Shown here: one piece after another, positions 55,368-64,000 of the stretch
How positions within the stretch are numbered: position 1 is the first letter of the stretch
How the letters are laid out: each line of letters opens with the position of its first letter
NCBI RefSeq assembly: GCF_907163085.1
Contig: NZ_CAJQTX010000009.1
Location: 577,346-641,345 of the forward strand
Direction: 5' to 3'
DNA from: Candidatus Accumulibacter sp. ACC003
GTDB taxonomy: Bacteria > Pseudomonadota > Gammaproteobacteria > Burkholderiales > Rhodocyclaceae
DNA: 64,000 bases
Notes under the pieces: generated by a model
What the model was told of the DNA's origin: nothing
The model's database searches: none
The model's input: the letters and a program-made list of their open reading frames with translations, nothing else
Position numbers and translations under genes: made by a program

Positions 55368-55825
55368 TTCGCCGCCGGCGTGACCGCGTCCGCCGCCGTC
55401 GCACTCTTCGGCGCGGCGACAAAGATCAAGTTGCCGCTACGCATCTGGAAGCTTCCCTGCAAAGCGCCCATCCCCTCGGCCGGCTCTTCGTCGAGTCGCG
55501 CAAAGCCTTGACACGTTCGCGTCTCGACGACGAACATCCGTTTTCCCTGCTTGAAAATCCAGGCATCGTTACCAGGCGAGTAGACCTCAAAGCGGGTGTC
55601 GGCACTTGCCGAACCGATGTCGTGGCGACGCATGCACTCGGGCATTCGCGCCGCGACCACGGCGTACGTAGCCGTTCTTTCCCAGAAAAAATTCTGCACG
55701 CGAATCAGCGTCAGCGAATGCTGACTCGAGTCGATCTCGAAGGCCGCTCGCTGATCCGAGCAGGCGACCAGCAACGGCAGCACGATCAAGAGCGGCAACG
55801 TTTTCCACGACAAAGGCAATCTCAT
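55364..55825 (-). CDS. Small predicted lipoprotein
   Basis: A 153-residue protein with a signal peptide ending in the lipobox L-V-A-C, so it is probably lipidated and sorted to the periplasmic face of a membrane. The mature part contains four further cysteines or short beta-like segments but no domain I recognise. It overlaps DUF3025 by 4 bases, suggesting a shared transcript. Confidence 0.7.
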   Translation of the reverse strand: MRLPLSWKTLPLLIVLPLLVACSDQRAAFEIDSSQHSLTLIRVQNFFWERTATYAVVAARMPECMRRHDIGSASADTRFEVYSPGNDAWIFKQGKRMFVVETRTCQGFARLDEEPAEGMGALQGSFQMRSGNLIFVAAPKSATAADAVTPAAN

Positions 55826-55866
55826 CGATCAAATCCCGGAGCAGCAAACAGAATAATCAAAGGTCA

Positions 55867-56901
55867 TCAGCCGAGCAGCCGCCAGCGTAGCAGCTCGCCG
55901 GCACGTAGCGGAACCAGCGACTCGCCGTCGCCGTAAGCAAAGCTCTGCGGCGTTCGCCACTCCTCCTCGACCAGCGTCACCTGGCCGGCGTTGCGCGGCA
56001 AACCGTAGAAATCGGGCCCATTGAAACTGGCGAAAGCCTCCAGTCGATGCAGGGCGTTGGCTGACGCAAAAGCCTCGGCGTAGAGTTCGAGTGCGGCGTG
56101 GGCGGTATAGCAGCCGGCACAACCGCAGCTGACTTCCTTGGTCGTTTGTGCGTGCGGTGCAGAATCGGTGCCAAGAAAAAATTTCGGGCTCCCGGAAGTC
56201 GCCGCGCGCAGCAGTGCCTGGCGATGGACTTCGCGCTTGAGGACCGGTAGGCAGTAATAATGCGGGCGGATGCCACCGGCAAAAATGGCGTTGCGATTGT
56301 AAAGCAGGTGATGCGCGGTGATCGTCGCCGCCACCCTGGGCCCGCAAGCAGCAACAAAGTCGGCGGCGTCGCTGGTCGTGATATGTTCGAAAACGACCTT
56401 GAGACCCGAGTAGCGCGCCAGCAAAGGTCGCAGGATGCGTTCAATGAACACCTTTTCGCGGTCGAAGACGTCGATCGCCGGGTCGGTCACCTCGCCATGC
56501 ACGAGCAGTGGCAGGCTGGACCTTTCCATCTCCTCGAGAACCGCCGCGCAGCGCTCCAGATCGCTGACACCAGCGTCCGAGTTGGTCGTCGCCCCGGCCG
56601 GATAGAGCTTCACCGCGCGTACGAAGTCGCTATCGACAGCCCGCCGAATCTCATCGACCGTCGTGCCGTCGGTCAGGTACAAGGTCATCAGCGGCTCGAA
56701 TATCGTACCCGCGGGCACGGCCGCCAGAATGCGCGCGCGGTAGGCGGCGGCGGCAACAACCGTGGTCACCGGCGGACGGAGATTGGGCATCACGATGGCC
56801 CGCGCAAACTGCCGCGCCGTATGCGGCAGCACGCTTGCCAACGCCTCACCATCACGCAGATGGAGGTGCCAGTCGTCAGGGCGGGTAAGGGTAATCTGCA
56901 T
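55867..56901 (-). CDS. pyrC: Dihydroorotase
   Basis: A 344-residue class II dihydroorotase of pyrimidine synthesis. Zinc ligands are visible in D-W-H-L-H-L-R-D-G at the N-terminus, the carboxylated lysine in V-K-L-Y-P-A-G, and further ligands in L-V-H-G-E and F-E-H-I-T-T. G-T-D-S-A-P-H carries the catalytic Asp. The start at 56901 ([11 protein letters not shown]) is the family norm; the frame upstream is not coding. Confidence 0.97.
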   Translation of the reverse strand: MQITLTRPDDWHLHLRDGEALASVLPHTARQFARAIVMPNLRPPVTTVVAAAAYRARILAAVPAGTIFEPLMTLYLTDGTTVDEIRRAVDSDFVRAVKLYPAGATTNSDAGVSDLERCAAVLEEMERSSLPLLVHGEVTDPAIDVFDREKVFIERILRPLLARYSGLKVVFEHITTSDAADFVAACGPRVAATITAHHLLYNRNAIFAGGIRPHYYCLPVLKREVHRQALLRAATSGSPKFFLGTDSAPHAQTTKEVSCGCAGCYTAHAALELYAEAFASANALHRLEAFASFNGPDFYGLPRNAGQVTLVEEEWRTPQSFAYGDGESLVPLRAGELLRWRLLG

Positions 56902-57022
56902 TTGTTGGCTCAGCAAAAGAACTCGATCGTGGAATTCTAGATGATTTCCGCGGCGCCGGCCGCGCGGTCCCGCCGCCGGGCAGATGCCAGCCGCCAGGCA
57001 GCCGCCGCCGCCGTGCGCGAGC

Positions 57023-57862
57023 CTACGCCTGCCAGCGCAAAGCCAGTTGATAGAGAGCGTGCTTGCCGGCGCCGGTGATTGCGTGCGCCAGCCGGCTCGC
57101 CTGACTGACCGACAGGCCATCGTCGAGCAGCAACCTCAAGACCCGCTCGCCCTCGAGGTCGTTGCTGACCGGTGGCGCCCCGGAGAGCAGCAGCACGAAC
57201 TCGCCACGTTGCCGATTGGCGTCTGCCAGCAGCCAGTCGTTGGCGGCGCCCAGCGCGCAGGCATGGACGCTCTCGAACAACTTGGTCAACTCACGCGCCA
57301 GAACCAGCGTCCGTGTCGGCTGAAAAGCGACCGCCAGAGCGGCGACGGTGTCGACAATTCGATGCGGCGCCTCGTAGAAAATCAGCGCGTAGGGCAAATG
57401 CGTCAACTCACTCAGAGCCTCTGCACGCTGCCCGGCCTTGGCGGGCAAGAAACCGTAGAACAGGAAATGGGCTTCGCTGAGACCCGCGGCGGAAAGTGCG
57501 GCGATCGCTGCGCAGGGACCTGGTAGCGGGATCACACGATAGCCTGCGGCGCGCACTCTGGCCACCAGTCGGGCGCCTGGATCGGACACCGCGGGCGTGC
57601 CGGCATCGACCACCAGAGCGACCGATTCACCGAGCGCAAGCCGCCCGATGACCTGCTGCGCAGCGCCTTCCTCGTTGTGCTGGTGCGCCGCCAGCAGGCG
57701 AGCATTGCAGCCGTAGTGCCGGAGCAGCGGCGCGCTGTGACGGGTATCCTCGGCGGCCACCCACGGCACCTGCCGCAGGACTTCGATGGCCCGCTGGCTG
57801 ATGTCGCCCAGATGACCGAGCGGGGTGGGAACGACATATAATGCGGGAAATTCTTCCGTCAT
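57023..57862 (-). CDS. rsmI: 16S rRNA (cytidine1402-2'-O)-methyltransferase
   Basis: A 279-residue tetrapyrrole-methylase-fold enzyme. [31 protein letters not shown] and the Y-E-A-P-H-R motif are diagnostic. It modifies the same nucleotide as RsmH, encoded in the dcw cluster. The ATG at 57862 lies only 16 bases from the preferred start of the divergent yraN gene. Confidence 0.96.
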   Translation of the reverse strand: MTEEFPALYVVPTPLGHLGDISQRAIEVLRQVPWVAAEDTRHSAPLLRHYGCNARLLAAHQHNEEGAAQQVIGRLALGESVALVVDAGTPAVSDPGARLVARVRAAGYRVIPLPGPCAAIAALSAAGLSEAHFLFYGFLPAKAGQRAEALSELTHLPYALIFYEAPHRIVDTVAALAVAFQPTRTLVLARELTKLFESVHACALGAANDWLLADANRQRGEFVLLLSGAPPVSNDLEGERVLRLLLDDGLSVSQASRLAHAITGAGKHALYQLALRWQA

Positions 57863-57878
57863 GATGGAGGGCCGGCAG

Positions 57879-58268
57879 GTGGGTGACAAAGATAGCACGA
57901 CCGGACCTGCGGGACACGCCGGCAGCCCGGGAATGATCGCCGAGGAACTCGCCGCGCGCTACCTCGAACGGCATGCGCTGACCATCGTCGCGCGCAATTA
58001 CCGCTGCCGCGGTGGCGAAGTGGACCTGATCTGTCGCGACCGCCGCGTCCTGGTCTTTGTCGAGGTGCGCTTGCGGCGCAGCGCCAGCCATGGCGGCGCT
58101 GCGGCCAGTATCACCGCCGCCAAGCAGGCACGCATCGCCCTTGCCGCACAACACTTCCTGTCGTCGCATGGGGGCCGAGAGCCCGACTGCCGCTTCGACT
58201 GCATCGTTCTCGACGCACTGTCCGATGCGGCGATCGAATGGATCCGCGATGCGTTTTCTGCCGCCTAG
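57879..58268 (+). CDS. yraN: YraN family predicted endonuclease-fold protein
   Basis: A protein of about 129 residues of the UPF0102/YraN family, with a restriction-endonuclease-like fold. The core G-G-E-V-D-L-I-C-R-D and V-F-V-E-V-(R) motifs supply the acidic residues expected of PD-(D/E)XK enzymes. The GTG at 57879 is chosen because GGAGG lies 8 bases before it and an ATG at 57861 would overlap the rsmI start codon. Its cellular role is not established. Confidence 0.87.
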   Translation: MGDKDSTTGPAGHAGSPGMIAEELAARYLERHALTIVARNYRCRGGEVDLICRDRRVLVFVEVRLRRSASHGGAAASITAAKQARIALAAQHFLSSHGGREPDCRFDCIVLDALSDAAIEWIRDAFSAA

Positions 58269-58359
58269 CACGGCGTCGCGGCGCGATCGACCAGGGTCTC
58301 GCTGAGCCTCTGGTGTTAGAATCTGCGCCTCGTCGTTCACCGGAACCGAAGCTCAGCCC

Positions 58360-58953
58360 ATGAACCTGATCACTCGCATCAGCCAGCAATTCAAGGACAG
58401 CGCGCAAACCAAGCTTGACGCCATCGACGCACTGGCCGGGCCGGTCGCGCAGGCGATCGAGGTGATGGTCGGTTGCCTGCTGAGCAACGGCAAAATCCTC
58501 GCCTGCGGCAATGGTGGTTCGGCCGCCGACGCGCAACACCTGGCCGCCGAACTGGTCGGCCGCTTCGAGGCCGAACGGCACGAACTCGCGGCGATCGCGC
58601 TGACCACCGATTCGTCGATCATCTCGGCGATCGCCAACGACTATGGTTTCAAGATGGTATTTGCCAAACAGGTACGCGCACTCGGCCAGCCCGGCGACGT
58701 ACTGGTCGCCATCTCGACATCGGGGAACTCGCCCAACGTCATCGAGGCGGTGAACGCGGCGCACGCCAACGACCTCCGCGTCATCGCCTTGACCGGCAAG
58801 GGCGGTGGCGCCATCGGCGAGCTTCTGTACGACACAGATATCCATATCTCGGTGCCGGCCGAGCGCACGGCACGCATTCAGGAAACACACTTGCTGATCA
58901 TCCACTGCCTTTGCGATGGTATTGATTGCCTGCTCATGGGAGTCGAAGAATGA
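58360..58953 (+). CDS. diaA: SIS-domain phosphoheptose isomerase / DiaA-like protein
   Basis: A 197-residue sugar-isomerase-fold protein. [13 protein letters not shown] is the phosphate-binding signature, and I-S-T-S-G-N-S-P-N and E-T-H follow. The same sequence would fit GmhA (lipopolysaccharide heptose synthesis). The order rsmI-yraN-SIS-BON lipoprotein matches the diaA locus of enterobacteria, which favours DiaA, a DnaA-binding initiator factor, but motif evidence cannot separate them. Confidence 0.82.
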   Translation: MNLITRISQQFKDSAQTKLDAIDALAGPVAQAIEVMVGCLLSNGKILACGNGGSAADAQHLAAELVGRFEAERHELAAIALTTDSSIISAIANDYGFKMVFAKQVRALGQPGDVLVAISTSGNSPNVIEAVNAAHANDLRVIALTGKGGGAIGELLYDTDIHISVPAERTARIQETHLLIIHCLCDGIDCLLMGVEE

Positions 58954-59600
58954 ACAAGGCCCTGGCCACCACCCTGCTTCTTGGGGCCACGCTGATCCCG
59001 ATGCTACAGGGCTGCATTACTCTCGTCGCGGCCGGCGCAACGCAGGTAACGTTGTCGGCAGTCGATCGCCGATCTCTTGGCACGCAAACCGAAGACGAAA
59101 CCATCGAATGGAAGGCCTCCGGCGAAGTCAGCGAGAAAGCGGGCAAGGAATCGCATACCAATTTTACGAGCTACAACCGCAAGGTGCTGGTTACCGGCGA
59201 GGTAGCTTCCGAAGCGACCAAGGCCGAAGTCGAACGCCTGGTCGCCGCCATACCGCAGGTCCGCGGCGTCTACAATGAGCTCGCCGTTGCCCCGGCCACT
59301 TCACTGAGCACCCGCAGCAACGATTCCTATATCACCACCAAGGTCAAGGCGCGCTTCGTCGATTCCGGCAAGTTCAACGCCGTTCATGTCAAGGTGGTGA
59401 CCGAAAATGGCGTCGTCTATCTGCTCGGGCTGGTCACCCAGCGCGAAGCCGATGCGGCGATCCAGGTGGCACGAACGACCAGCGACGTGAAAAAGGTCGT
59501 GACGCTGCTGGAGATCATCCCGGCTGCCAAGGCCGAAGAACTCGACGTTCACATCGAGCCCCGCCCGCCCGCCAATCCTGACAGCAGCGACGGCGGCTAA
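58950..59600 (+). CDS. dolP: BON-domain outer-membrane lipoprotein (DolP/YraP-like)
   Basis: A 216-residue lipoprotein. The signal peptide ends in the lipobox L-Q-G-C. Two BON domains follow (about residues 60-130 and 130-205), marked by V-L-V-T-G-E-V and V-V-Y-L-L-G-L-V. DolP supports outer-membrane integrity and division-linked amidase regulation. The start overlaps the SIS gene stop by 4 bases. Confidence 0.9.
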   Translation: MNKALATTLLLGATLIPMLQGCITLVAAGATQVTLSAVDRRSLGTQTEDETIEWKASGEVSEKAGKESHTNFTSYNRKVLVTGEVASEATKAEVERLVAAIPQVRGVYNELAVAPATSLSTRSNDSYITTKVKARFVDSGKFNAVHVKVVTENGVVYLLGLVTQREADAAIQVARTTSDVKKVVTLLEIIPAAKAEELDVHIEPRPPANPDSSDGG

Positions 59601-59757
59601 GCGCCAGCAGCTCCTCCGCGGTCCGCGCTGGCCGGCGAAAGGCACGGCGCGTCAAGCAAGCGCGTGCGCTGGGCCGGAGCCGGAGCCGGGAAACTCTTCT
59701 CCGCGCTTCGGCCGCTATGACGCGACCGTCATCGCCAGGACAGTAACCTGGAGAAAA

Positions 59758-60126
59758 TCAAGTGCGGTCTTTGGGCGCCACCTGCTTCTTCTTTCCCCAC
59801 ATCGGGTGCGCATGCTGGCGAAGAATGAAGTCGGCAAAGAACTTCATCCAGATCGTCGAACCGGCAATCGCGCTCCAGATGTCGTATGCGACGCCACCGA
59901 TGACGATCATCAGGATCACTGCCACCACGATGCCACCGGCAACCAGGTTGATGGCCGCCGCGTAGGGCGCATATTTTGCGGGGTCGGCGGGTGGCTGACC
60001 GCTTTTCAGTGCCACCTCGGAGAAATCCCGCTGGACGAGGATGCGCCATGCCCGCCGCAGCCAGAAGAAAGCAATCGGGAAGAGGCCGAGAAACAGTATC
60101 CATGTAATCGCGACGCTGATAGTCAT
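59758..60126 (-). CDS. Small membrane protein of unknown function
   Basis: A 122-residue protein with an N-terminal helix (about residues 5-22), a central helix (about 60-82) and a basic C-terminus. I do not recognise the family. It follows the symporter gene on the same strand, but a strong terminator lies in between, so it is probably a separate unit. Confidence 0.6.
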   Translation of the reverse strand: MTISVAITWILFLGLFPIAFFWLRRAWRILVQRDFSEVALKSGQPPADPAKYAPYAAAINLVAGGIVVAVILMIVIGGVAYDIWSAIAGSTIWMKFFADFILRQHAHPMWGKKKQVAPKDRT

Positions 60127-60196
60127 CCACTACTCCTGTTGTTCCGCGCGCTTGCGCGGACGGCAATACACTTCACTTCGCAAAGCAGCAAAGAAA

Positions 60197-60223
60197 AACC
60201 CCGCCAAACGTACCAGCGGGGTT
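60197..60223 (-). terminator. Rho-independent terminator after the symporter gene
   Basis: The minus strand folds AACCCCGC with GCGGGGTT around an 11-base loop, followed by TTTCTTT. It ends transcription of the symporter operon. Confidence 0.85.
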
Positions 60224-60282
60224 CTTCTTGCCCGCTACCGCCGGCCACAGCCGACGGCAGCGGGATCATAAGCTAGTTACGC

Positions 60283-62091
60283 TTAGTGCGAACCACTGAC
60301 CGCCTTCGAGCCGCGTGGAATACGCACGGCTTCGACCATCGCCTGGATGTGCGCCGGCGGTTCCGGGGTCATCTTATCGACCAGGAAGGCGACGCCGAAG
60401 TTCACCAGGGCACCAATCGCGCCGAAGGCTTCCGGCGTGATGCCGAAGAAGCTGTTCGGACCACCGATCAGGTCGAGGTACTCGGTACCCTTGATGAAGA
60501 AGATACCCTTGGCTGCGAAGACGTAGAACAGTGTGATGAACAGGCCGGCGAGCATGCCGCATATGGCACCTTCCTTGTTCATCTTCTTCGAGAAGATACC
60601 CATCATGATCGCCGGGAACAGCGAACTCGCCGCGATCCCGAAGGCCAGGGCTACCGTACCAGCCGCGAAGCCCGGCGGATTAAGACCCAGATAGCCAGCG
60701 ATGACGATCGCCACGGCCATCGAAATCTTGCCCGCCAGCAGCTCGTTTTTCTCGCTGATGTCCGGAACGAAGACGTTCTTGATCAGGTCATGCGAAACCG
60801 CAGCGGAGATGGCCATCAACAAGCCAGCAGCGGTCGACAGAGCAGCAGCCAGACCACCGGCAGCCACCAGCGCGATCACCCAGTCCGGCAGCAGAGCGAT
60901 TTCCGGGTTGGCGAGAACGATGATGTCGGCGTTGACCGTCAGCTCGTTACCCTTCCAGCCGGCGGCTTCGGCCTTGGCCTTGAATGCGTCGCTCTTCGAC
61001 TTGTCGTTGTAGTACTGGATGCGACCGTCGCCGTTCTTGTCTTCGAATTTCAGCAGACCGGTCTTTTCCCAGCGCTTCATCCAGTCCGGACGATCGGCGT
61101 ACACCAATTGCGAGTCAGCCGCGTAAGGATCGGCATTGCCCATCACTACGCCCGGGGTGATCGTGCGCAGCAGGTTGGTCTTGGCCATCGCGGCAACGGC
61201 AGGCGCCGTGGTGTAGAGCAGGCCAATGAAGATCAGCGCCCAACCGGCGGAACTACGCGCAGCAGCGACCGTCGGCACCGTGAAGAAGCGCATGATGACG
61301 TGCGGCAGGCCGGCAGTACCGATCATCAGCGACATCGTGTACACGAACATGTTCAACATGCCACCAGCGTCTGACGTGGTGTAGTTGGCAAATCCGAGAT
61401 CGGTGACCACCAGGTCCAGCTTGTGCAGCAGCGAGACATCCTGGCCAACAATGTTGGAACCCAGACCGAGTTGCGGGATCGGGTTGCCGGTGAGCTGGAT
61501 CGAGATGAAGATCGCCGGAATGATGTAGGCCGAGATCAGCACGCAGTACTGTGCAACCTGCGTGTAGGTGATGCCCTTCATGCCACCGAACACGGCATAC
61601 AAAAAGACGATGCCCATGCCGACGTAGATGCCGGTTTCGCTGGTGACGCCGAGGAAGCGCGAGAAGGCCACACCGACACCGGTCATCTGGCCGATGATGT
61701 AGGTCAGCGAGGCGACCAGCAGGCAGGCAACGGCGACCGTGCTGGCGGACTTCGAGTAGAAGCGGTCGCCAATGAACTGCGGCACGGTGAACTTGCCGAA
61801 CTTGCGCAGATACGGAGCGAGCAGCATCGCCAGAAGCACGTAGCCACCGGTCCAGCCCATCAGGAACAGACCGCCGCCGTAACCCATATTGGAGATCAGG
61901 CCAGCCATCGAAATGAACGACGCGGCCGACATCCAGTCCGCGCCGATCGCCATGCCGTTCATCACCGGCCCGACCTGGCCGCCGGCCGCGTAGAACTCGC
62001 TGGTGCTACCGGCACGAGCCCAGATGGCAATGCCGATGTACAGCGCGAAAGTCGCGCCGACGACCAGGTAAATCGTTGTTTGCAGATCCAT
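60283..62091 (-). CDS. Sodium/solute symporter large subunit (ActP-like, VC_2705 type)
   Basis: A 602-residue SSS-family transporter with about 13 membrane helices. The N-terminal F-Y-A-A-G-G-Q-V...N-G-M-A-I-G-A-D-W-M-S-A-A-S-F is typical of the acetate/pyruvate permease branch. A long loop around residues 330-395 contains D-K-N-G-D-G-R-I-Q-Y, an EF-hand-like calcium loop. This large subunit normally works with a small DUF4212 subunit, encoded just upstream. Acetate or another short-chain acid is the likely cargo. A terminator follows. Confidence 0.93.
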   Translation of the reverse strand: MDLQTTIYLVVGATFALYIGIAIWARAGSTSEFYAAGGQVGPVMNGMAIGADWMSAASFISMAGLISNMGYGGGLFLMGWTGGYVLLAMLLAPYLRKFGKFTVPQFIGDRFYSKSASTVAVACLLVASLTYIIGQMTGVGVAFSRFLGVTSETGIYVGMGIVFLYAVFGGMKGITYTQVAQYCVLISAYIIPAIFISIQLTGNPIPQLGLGSNIVGQDVSLLHKLDLVVTDLGFANYTTSDAGGMLNMFVYTMSLMIGTAGLPHVIMRFFTVPTVAAARSSAGWALIFIGLLYTTAPAVAAMAKTNLLRTITPGVVMGNADPYAADSQLVYADRPDWMKRWEKTGLLKFEDKNGDGRIQYYNDKSKSDAFKAKAEAAGWKGNELTVNADIIVLANPEIALLPDWVIALVAAGGLAAALSTAAGLLMAISAAVSHDLIKNVFVPDISEKNELLAGKISMAVAIVIAGYLGLNPPGFAAGTVALAFGIAASSLFPAIMMGIFSKKMNKEGAICGMLAGLFITLFYVFAAKGIFFIKGTEYLDLIGGPNSFFGITPEAFGAIGALVNFGVAFLVDKMTPEPPAHIQAMVEAVRIPRGSKAVSGSH

Positions 62092-62101
62092 TATTGGCCC
62101 C

Positions 62102-62355
62102 TTATTCTTCGTGAACGTCGAATTGACGGTCGATTTCGCCCATCTTCTTCCGATAGTAGAAGATCAGCGCGATGAATATGTACATCGCCCCCTGTGGGCA
62201 AACCAGAAGCCCAGGGGATAGCCACCCAGATGAATGCTATTCAGTGCCGGCGCGAACAGGATGCCGGCACCGAACGAGACCAGAAACCACACGACCAGGA
62301 TCTTGCCCAACAACCCGAGGGTCGCCGACCAATAGGCCTTTGCGCTGTCTTCCAT
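62102..62355 (-). pseudogene. Symporter small subunit (DUF4212), interrupted by one frameshift
   Basis: The gene starts at 62355 behind a GGAGG site with M-E-D-S-A-K-A-Y-W and reads normally to P-L-G-F-W-F-A. There the expected Q-Q-G-A-M-Y is broken because one C (plus strand) is missing between 62194 and 62195. Beyond it the other frame continues with Y-I-F-I-A-L-I-F-Y-Y-R-K-K-M and ends H-E-E-stop at 62102, 10 bases before the large subunit. With the base restored it would be a normal 84-residue two-helix protein. A sequencing error is likely; true inactivation is possible. Confidence 0.85.
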
Positions 62356-62570
62356 GATTACCTCCTCCAATTTTATTTTGATCAACTTGGCGGCTCCCGA
62401 AGTGCCCAAGGGAACCACCGGGGCGATTATTGATGTCGATTCTTACTGGAAGCTGACATCAGATCAGAAAGTTGGATGGGTCCGCGAACCATCTCGAGAT
62501 CGCGTGGTCGCCTCTGGCGAGGCGCGGACGGGCCTCGGCGCCGGCCCCTTGCAGAACGTCGCGCGAACGG

Positions 62571-64000
62571 CTAGCGCCGCCAGAAAGCCGGCATCAGAAG
62601 CACCAGCAAGGTGAAGATCTCCAGACGCCCGAGCAGCATCGCCCAGGTGCATACCCAGGTCTGGAAGTCGGTCAGGACGGCGTAGGTCGTCGACGGACCG
62701 ACCAGATTGAGGCCGGGGCCGGTGTTGTTCAGGCAGGCGACGACCGCCGAGAAAGCGGTGATGATATCGAGATGCGTGGCGACCATCAGCAGCGTCAGCA
62801 AGACGATGCTGACCACGTAGATGAACATGAAGCCGAGAATGGCGTGCAGCACCGGGTCGGGAATCACCGTCTCGCCGAAGCGTACGGGCTGCAATCCGCG
62901 CGGGTGCATGGCGCGCATCAGTTCGCGAGACACCTGCTTGTAGAGGACTATCGCGCGCATCATTTTGATACCGCCGCCGGCCGACCCCGAGCAGGCGACG
63001 AAACTGCCGAGGAAAAGGATCCACAGCTGCCGAACAAAGGCCACAGTACGTAGTCAGTCGTCGCGAAGCCGAGCGAGGTGGCCAGGGAAACCGAGTGGAA
63101 CGCGACATAGCGCAGCGTCGTCGGGAAATCGGGGTAAATCCCGGTCGGCCATAGGTAGAGCGACAGCGCCAGGATGCTCAGGGCGAAGCGTGCCGAGGAA
63201 TAGTGCGCCTCGATGTCGACGCGATAGGCGCGCAGCGAGCGTTGCGAAAAAGCGAGGAAGTGCGTGCTGAAACTGATACCGGCGAGCAAGGCGAAGACCA
63301 TGACCACCAGTTCGATGTCCAGGCTGTCGAAGTGGCCAAGGCTGGCGTCCTGCTCGAGAAACCGCCGAGACCCATGATCGAGAAGGCGTGCATCATCGCG
63401 TCCCAGCGCCCATCCCCATCTGGTAAAGGGTGGCGCCACAGGCGACGGTGAGAATCACATAGACCACCCACAGGCCCTTGGCGGTTCGGTGATCCGTGGC
63501 GTGATCTTCGAGTCCTTCATCGGACCCGGCGTTTCGGCCCGAAGCATGCCGCGCCCGCCGAACCGAGCAAGGGCAAAACGGCAACGGCAAGACGACGACG
63601 CCGAGGCCCGCCGATCCAGTGCATGAAAGTGCGCCAGAAGTTGATCGACAGCGGCAGCGCGTCAAGCCCCGACAAGACCGTTGCGCGGTTGCGTGAGGCC
63701 CGAGACGGCTTCGAATAAGCGTCGGTCCACGACAGGACCGTCAATGTGCAGGTAAAGAGGCAGCGCCCCGAAAGCCGGCAACAACGACCAGATCAGCGCG
63801 ACCAGCAAGAAACTCTCGCGGACCCGCATCTCGCGCTGCTGGCGGCCCACCGACAGCGACAGCAGCGAACCGCAGGCGACGGTGATCAGTACGGCCTCAT
63901 CGTAGGCGCCGTGCGCGCCGTCGGCGGTCAGCCACGAGATCGCCAGCGGGATCAGCATCAGCAAGCCGAAACCGGTGATCAGACGGCCGAGAACGAACAG
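62571..64000 (-). pseudogene. trkH: TrkH-type potassium transporter, multiple frameshifts, 5' end cut by window edge
   Basis: Pieces of one TrkH/KtrB-family membrane protein appear in order in different frames: L-P-L-Y-L-H-I-D-G and F-E-A-V-S-G-L-T (63964-63662), L-S-I-N-F-W-R-T-F-M-H-W-I-G-G (63744-63517), A-K-G-L-W-V-V-Y (63665-63393), I-M-G-L-G-G-F-S (63471-63178), then L-L-A-G-I-S-F-S-T-H-F (63439-62960) and G-S-A-G-G-G-I-K-M (63044-62571). At least six indels are needed, several at runs of G or C. The frame is open to the window edge. This is either a low-quality sequence stretch or a decayed gene. Confidence 0.8.

Noticed and set aside
1-64000. tRNA genes, rRNA genes, CRISPR arrays and insertion sequences
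   Set aside because: None recognised by eye. No array of spaced repeats, transposase motif or cloverleaf was seen; a covariance-model scan would be decisive for tRNAs.

Overview
This is a GC-rich (about 60-65% over most of its length), gene-dense chromosomal window from a betaproteobacterium. Three things point there: a complete and conserved division/cell-wall (dcw) cluster from mraZ to lpxC, the rsmI-yraN-SIS-BON lipoprotein neighbourhood, and the pmbA/darP/mog neighbourhood. Gene content and style resemble Rhodocyclales such as Candidatus Accumulibacter, but that name is inference and no 16S gene is present.

Layout. 1-9 kb: the end of a spermidine-synthase-like gene, a TAT/lipobox FAD oxidoreductase, a chemotaxis receptor, and a TetR-regulated RND efflux operon with a clear palindromic operator. 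9.4-12.8 kb: a TRAP transporter (dctQ-dctM) convergent with its binding protein, separated by a bidirectional terminator. 13-18.8 kb: housekeeping genes (pmbA, darP, mog, a degenerate-PilZ protein, thyA, folA).

18.9-35.3 kb: a single-strand defence operon read as a complete type 3 BREX system (brxF-brxC-pglX-brxHII-pglZ-brxA). It carries two insertions: an AlbA_2/Schlafen-type ATP-binding protein between brxC and pglX, and an ABC-type ATPase plus DUF4276 Toprim-like pair between pglX and brxHII. Most junctions from the AlbA_2 gene to brxA overlap or abut, so the insertions look like co-translated parts of the operon. The middle of pglX is markedly AT-richer than its ends. No integrase, IS element or att repeat was seen at the edges.

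35.6-53.9 kb: dciA, then on the minus strand the dcw cluster mraZ-rsmH-ftsL-ftsI-murE-murF-mraY-murD-ftsW-murG-murC-ddl-ftsQ-ftsA-ftsZ-lpxC. It is tightly packed with 1-4 base overlaps, and a three-repeat MraZ box precedes mraZ. 54.2-54.6 kb: the RNase P RNA gene, whose -10 box lies on the stop codon of a DUF3025 gene. 54.6-60.1 kb: DUF3025, a lipoprotein, pyrC, rsmI, yraN, diaA/gmhA and dolP-like genes. 60.2-64 kb: an acetate/solute:sodium symporter pair and a TrkH potassium transporter. The small symporter subunit carries one frameshift and trkH carries several. These cluster within 62.2-63.7 kb and suggest either poor sequence quality or gene decay there.

No tRNA, rRNA, CRISPR array or insertion sequence was recognised.
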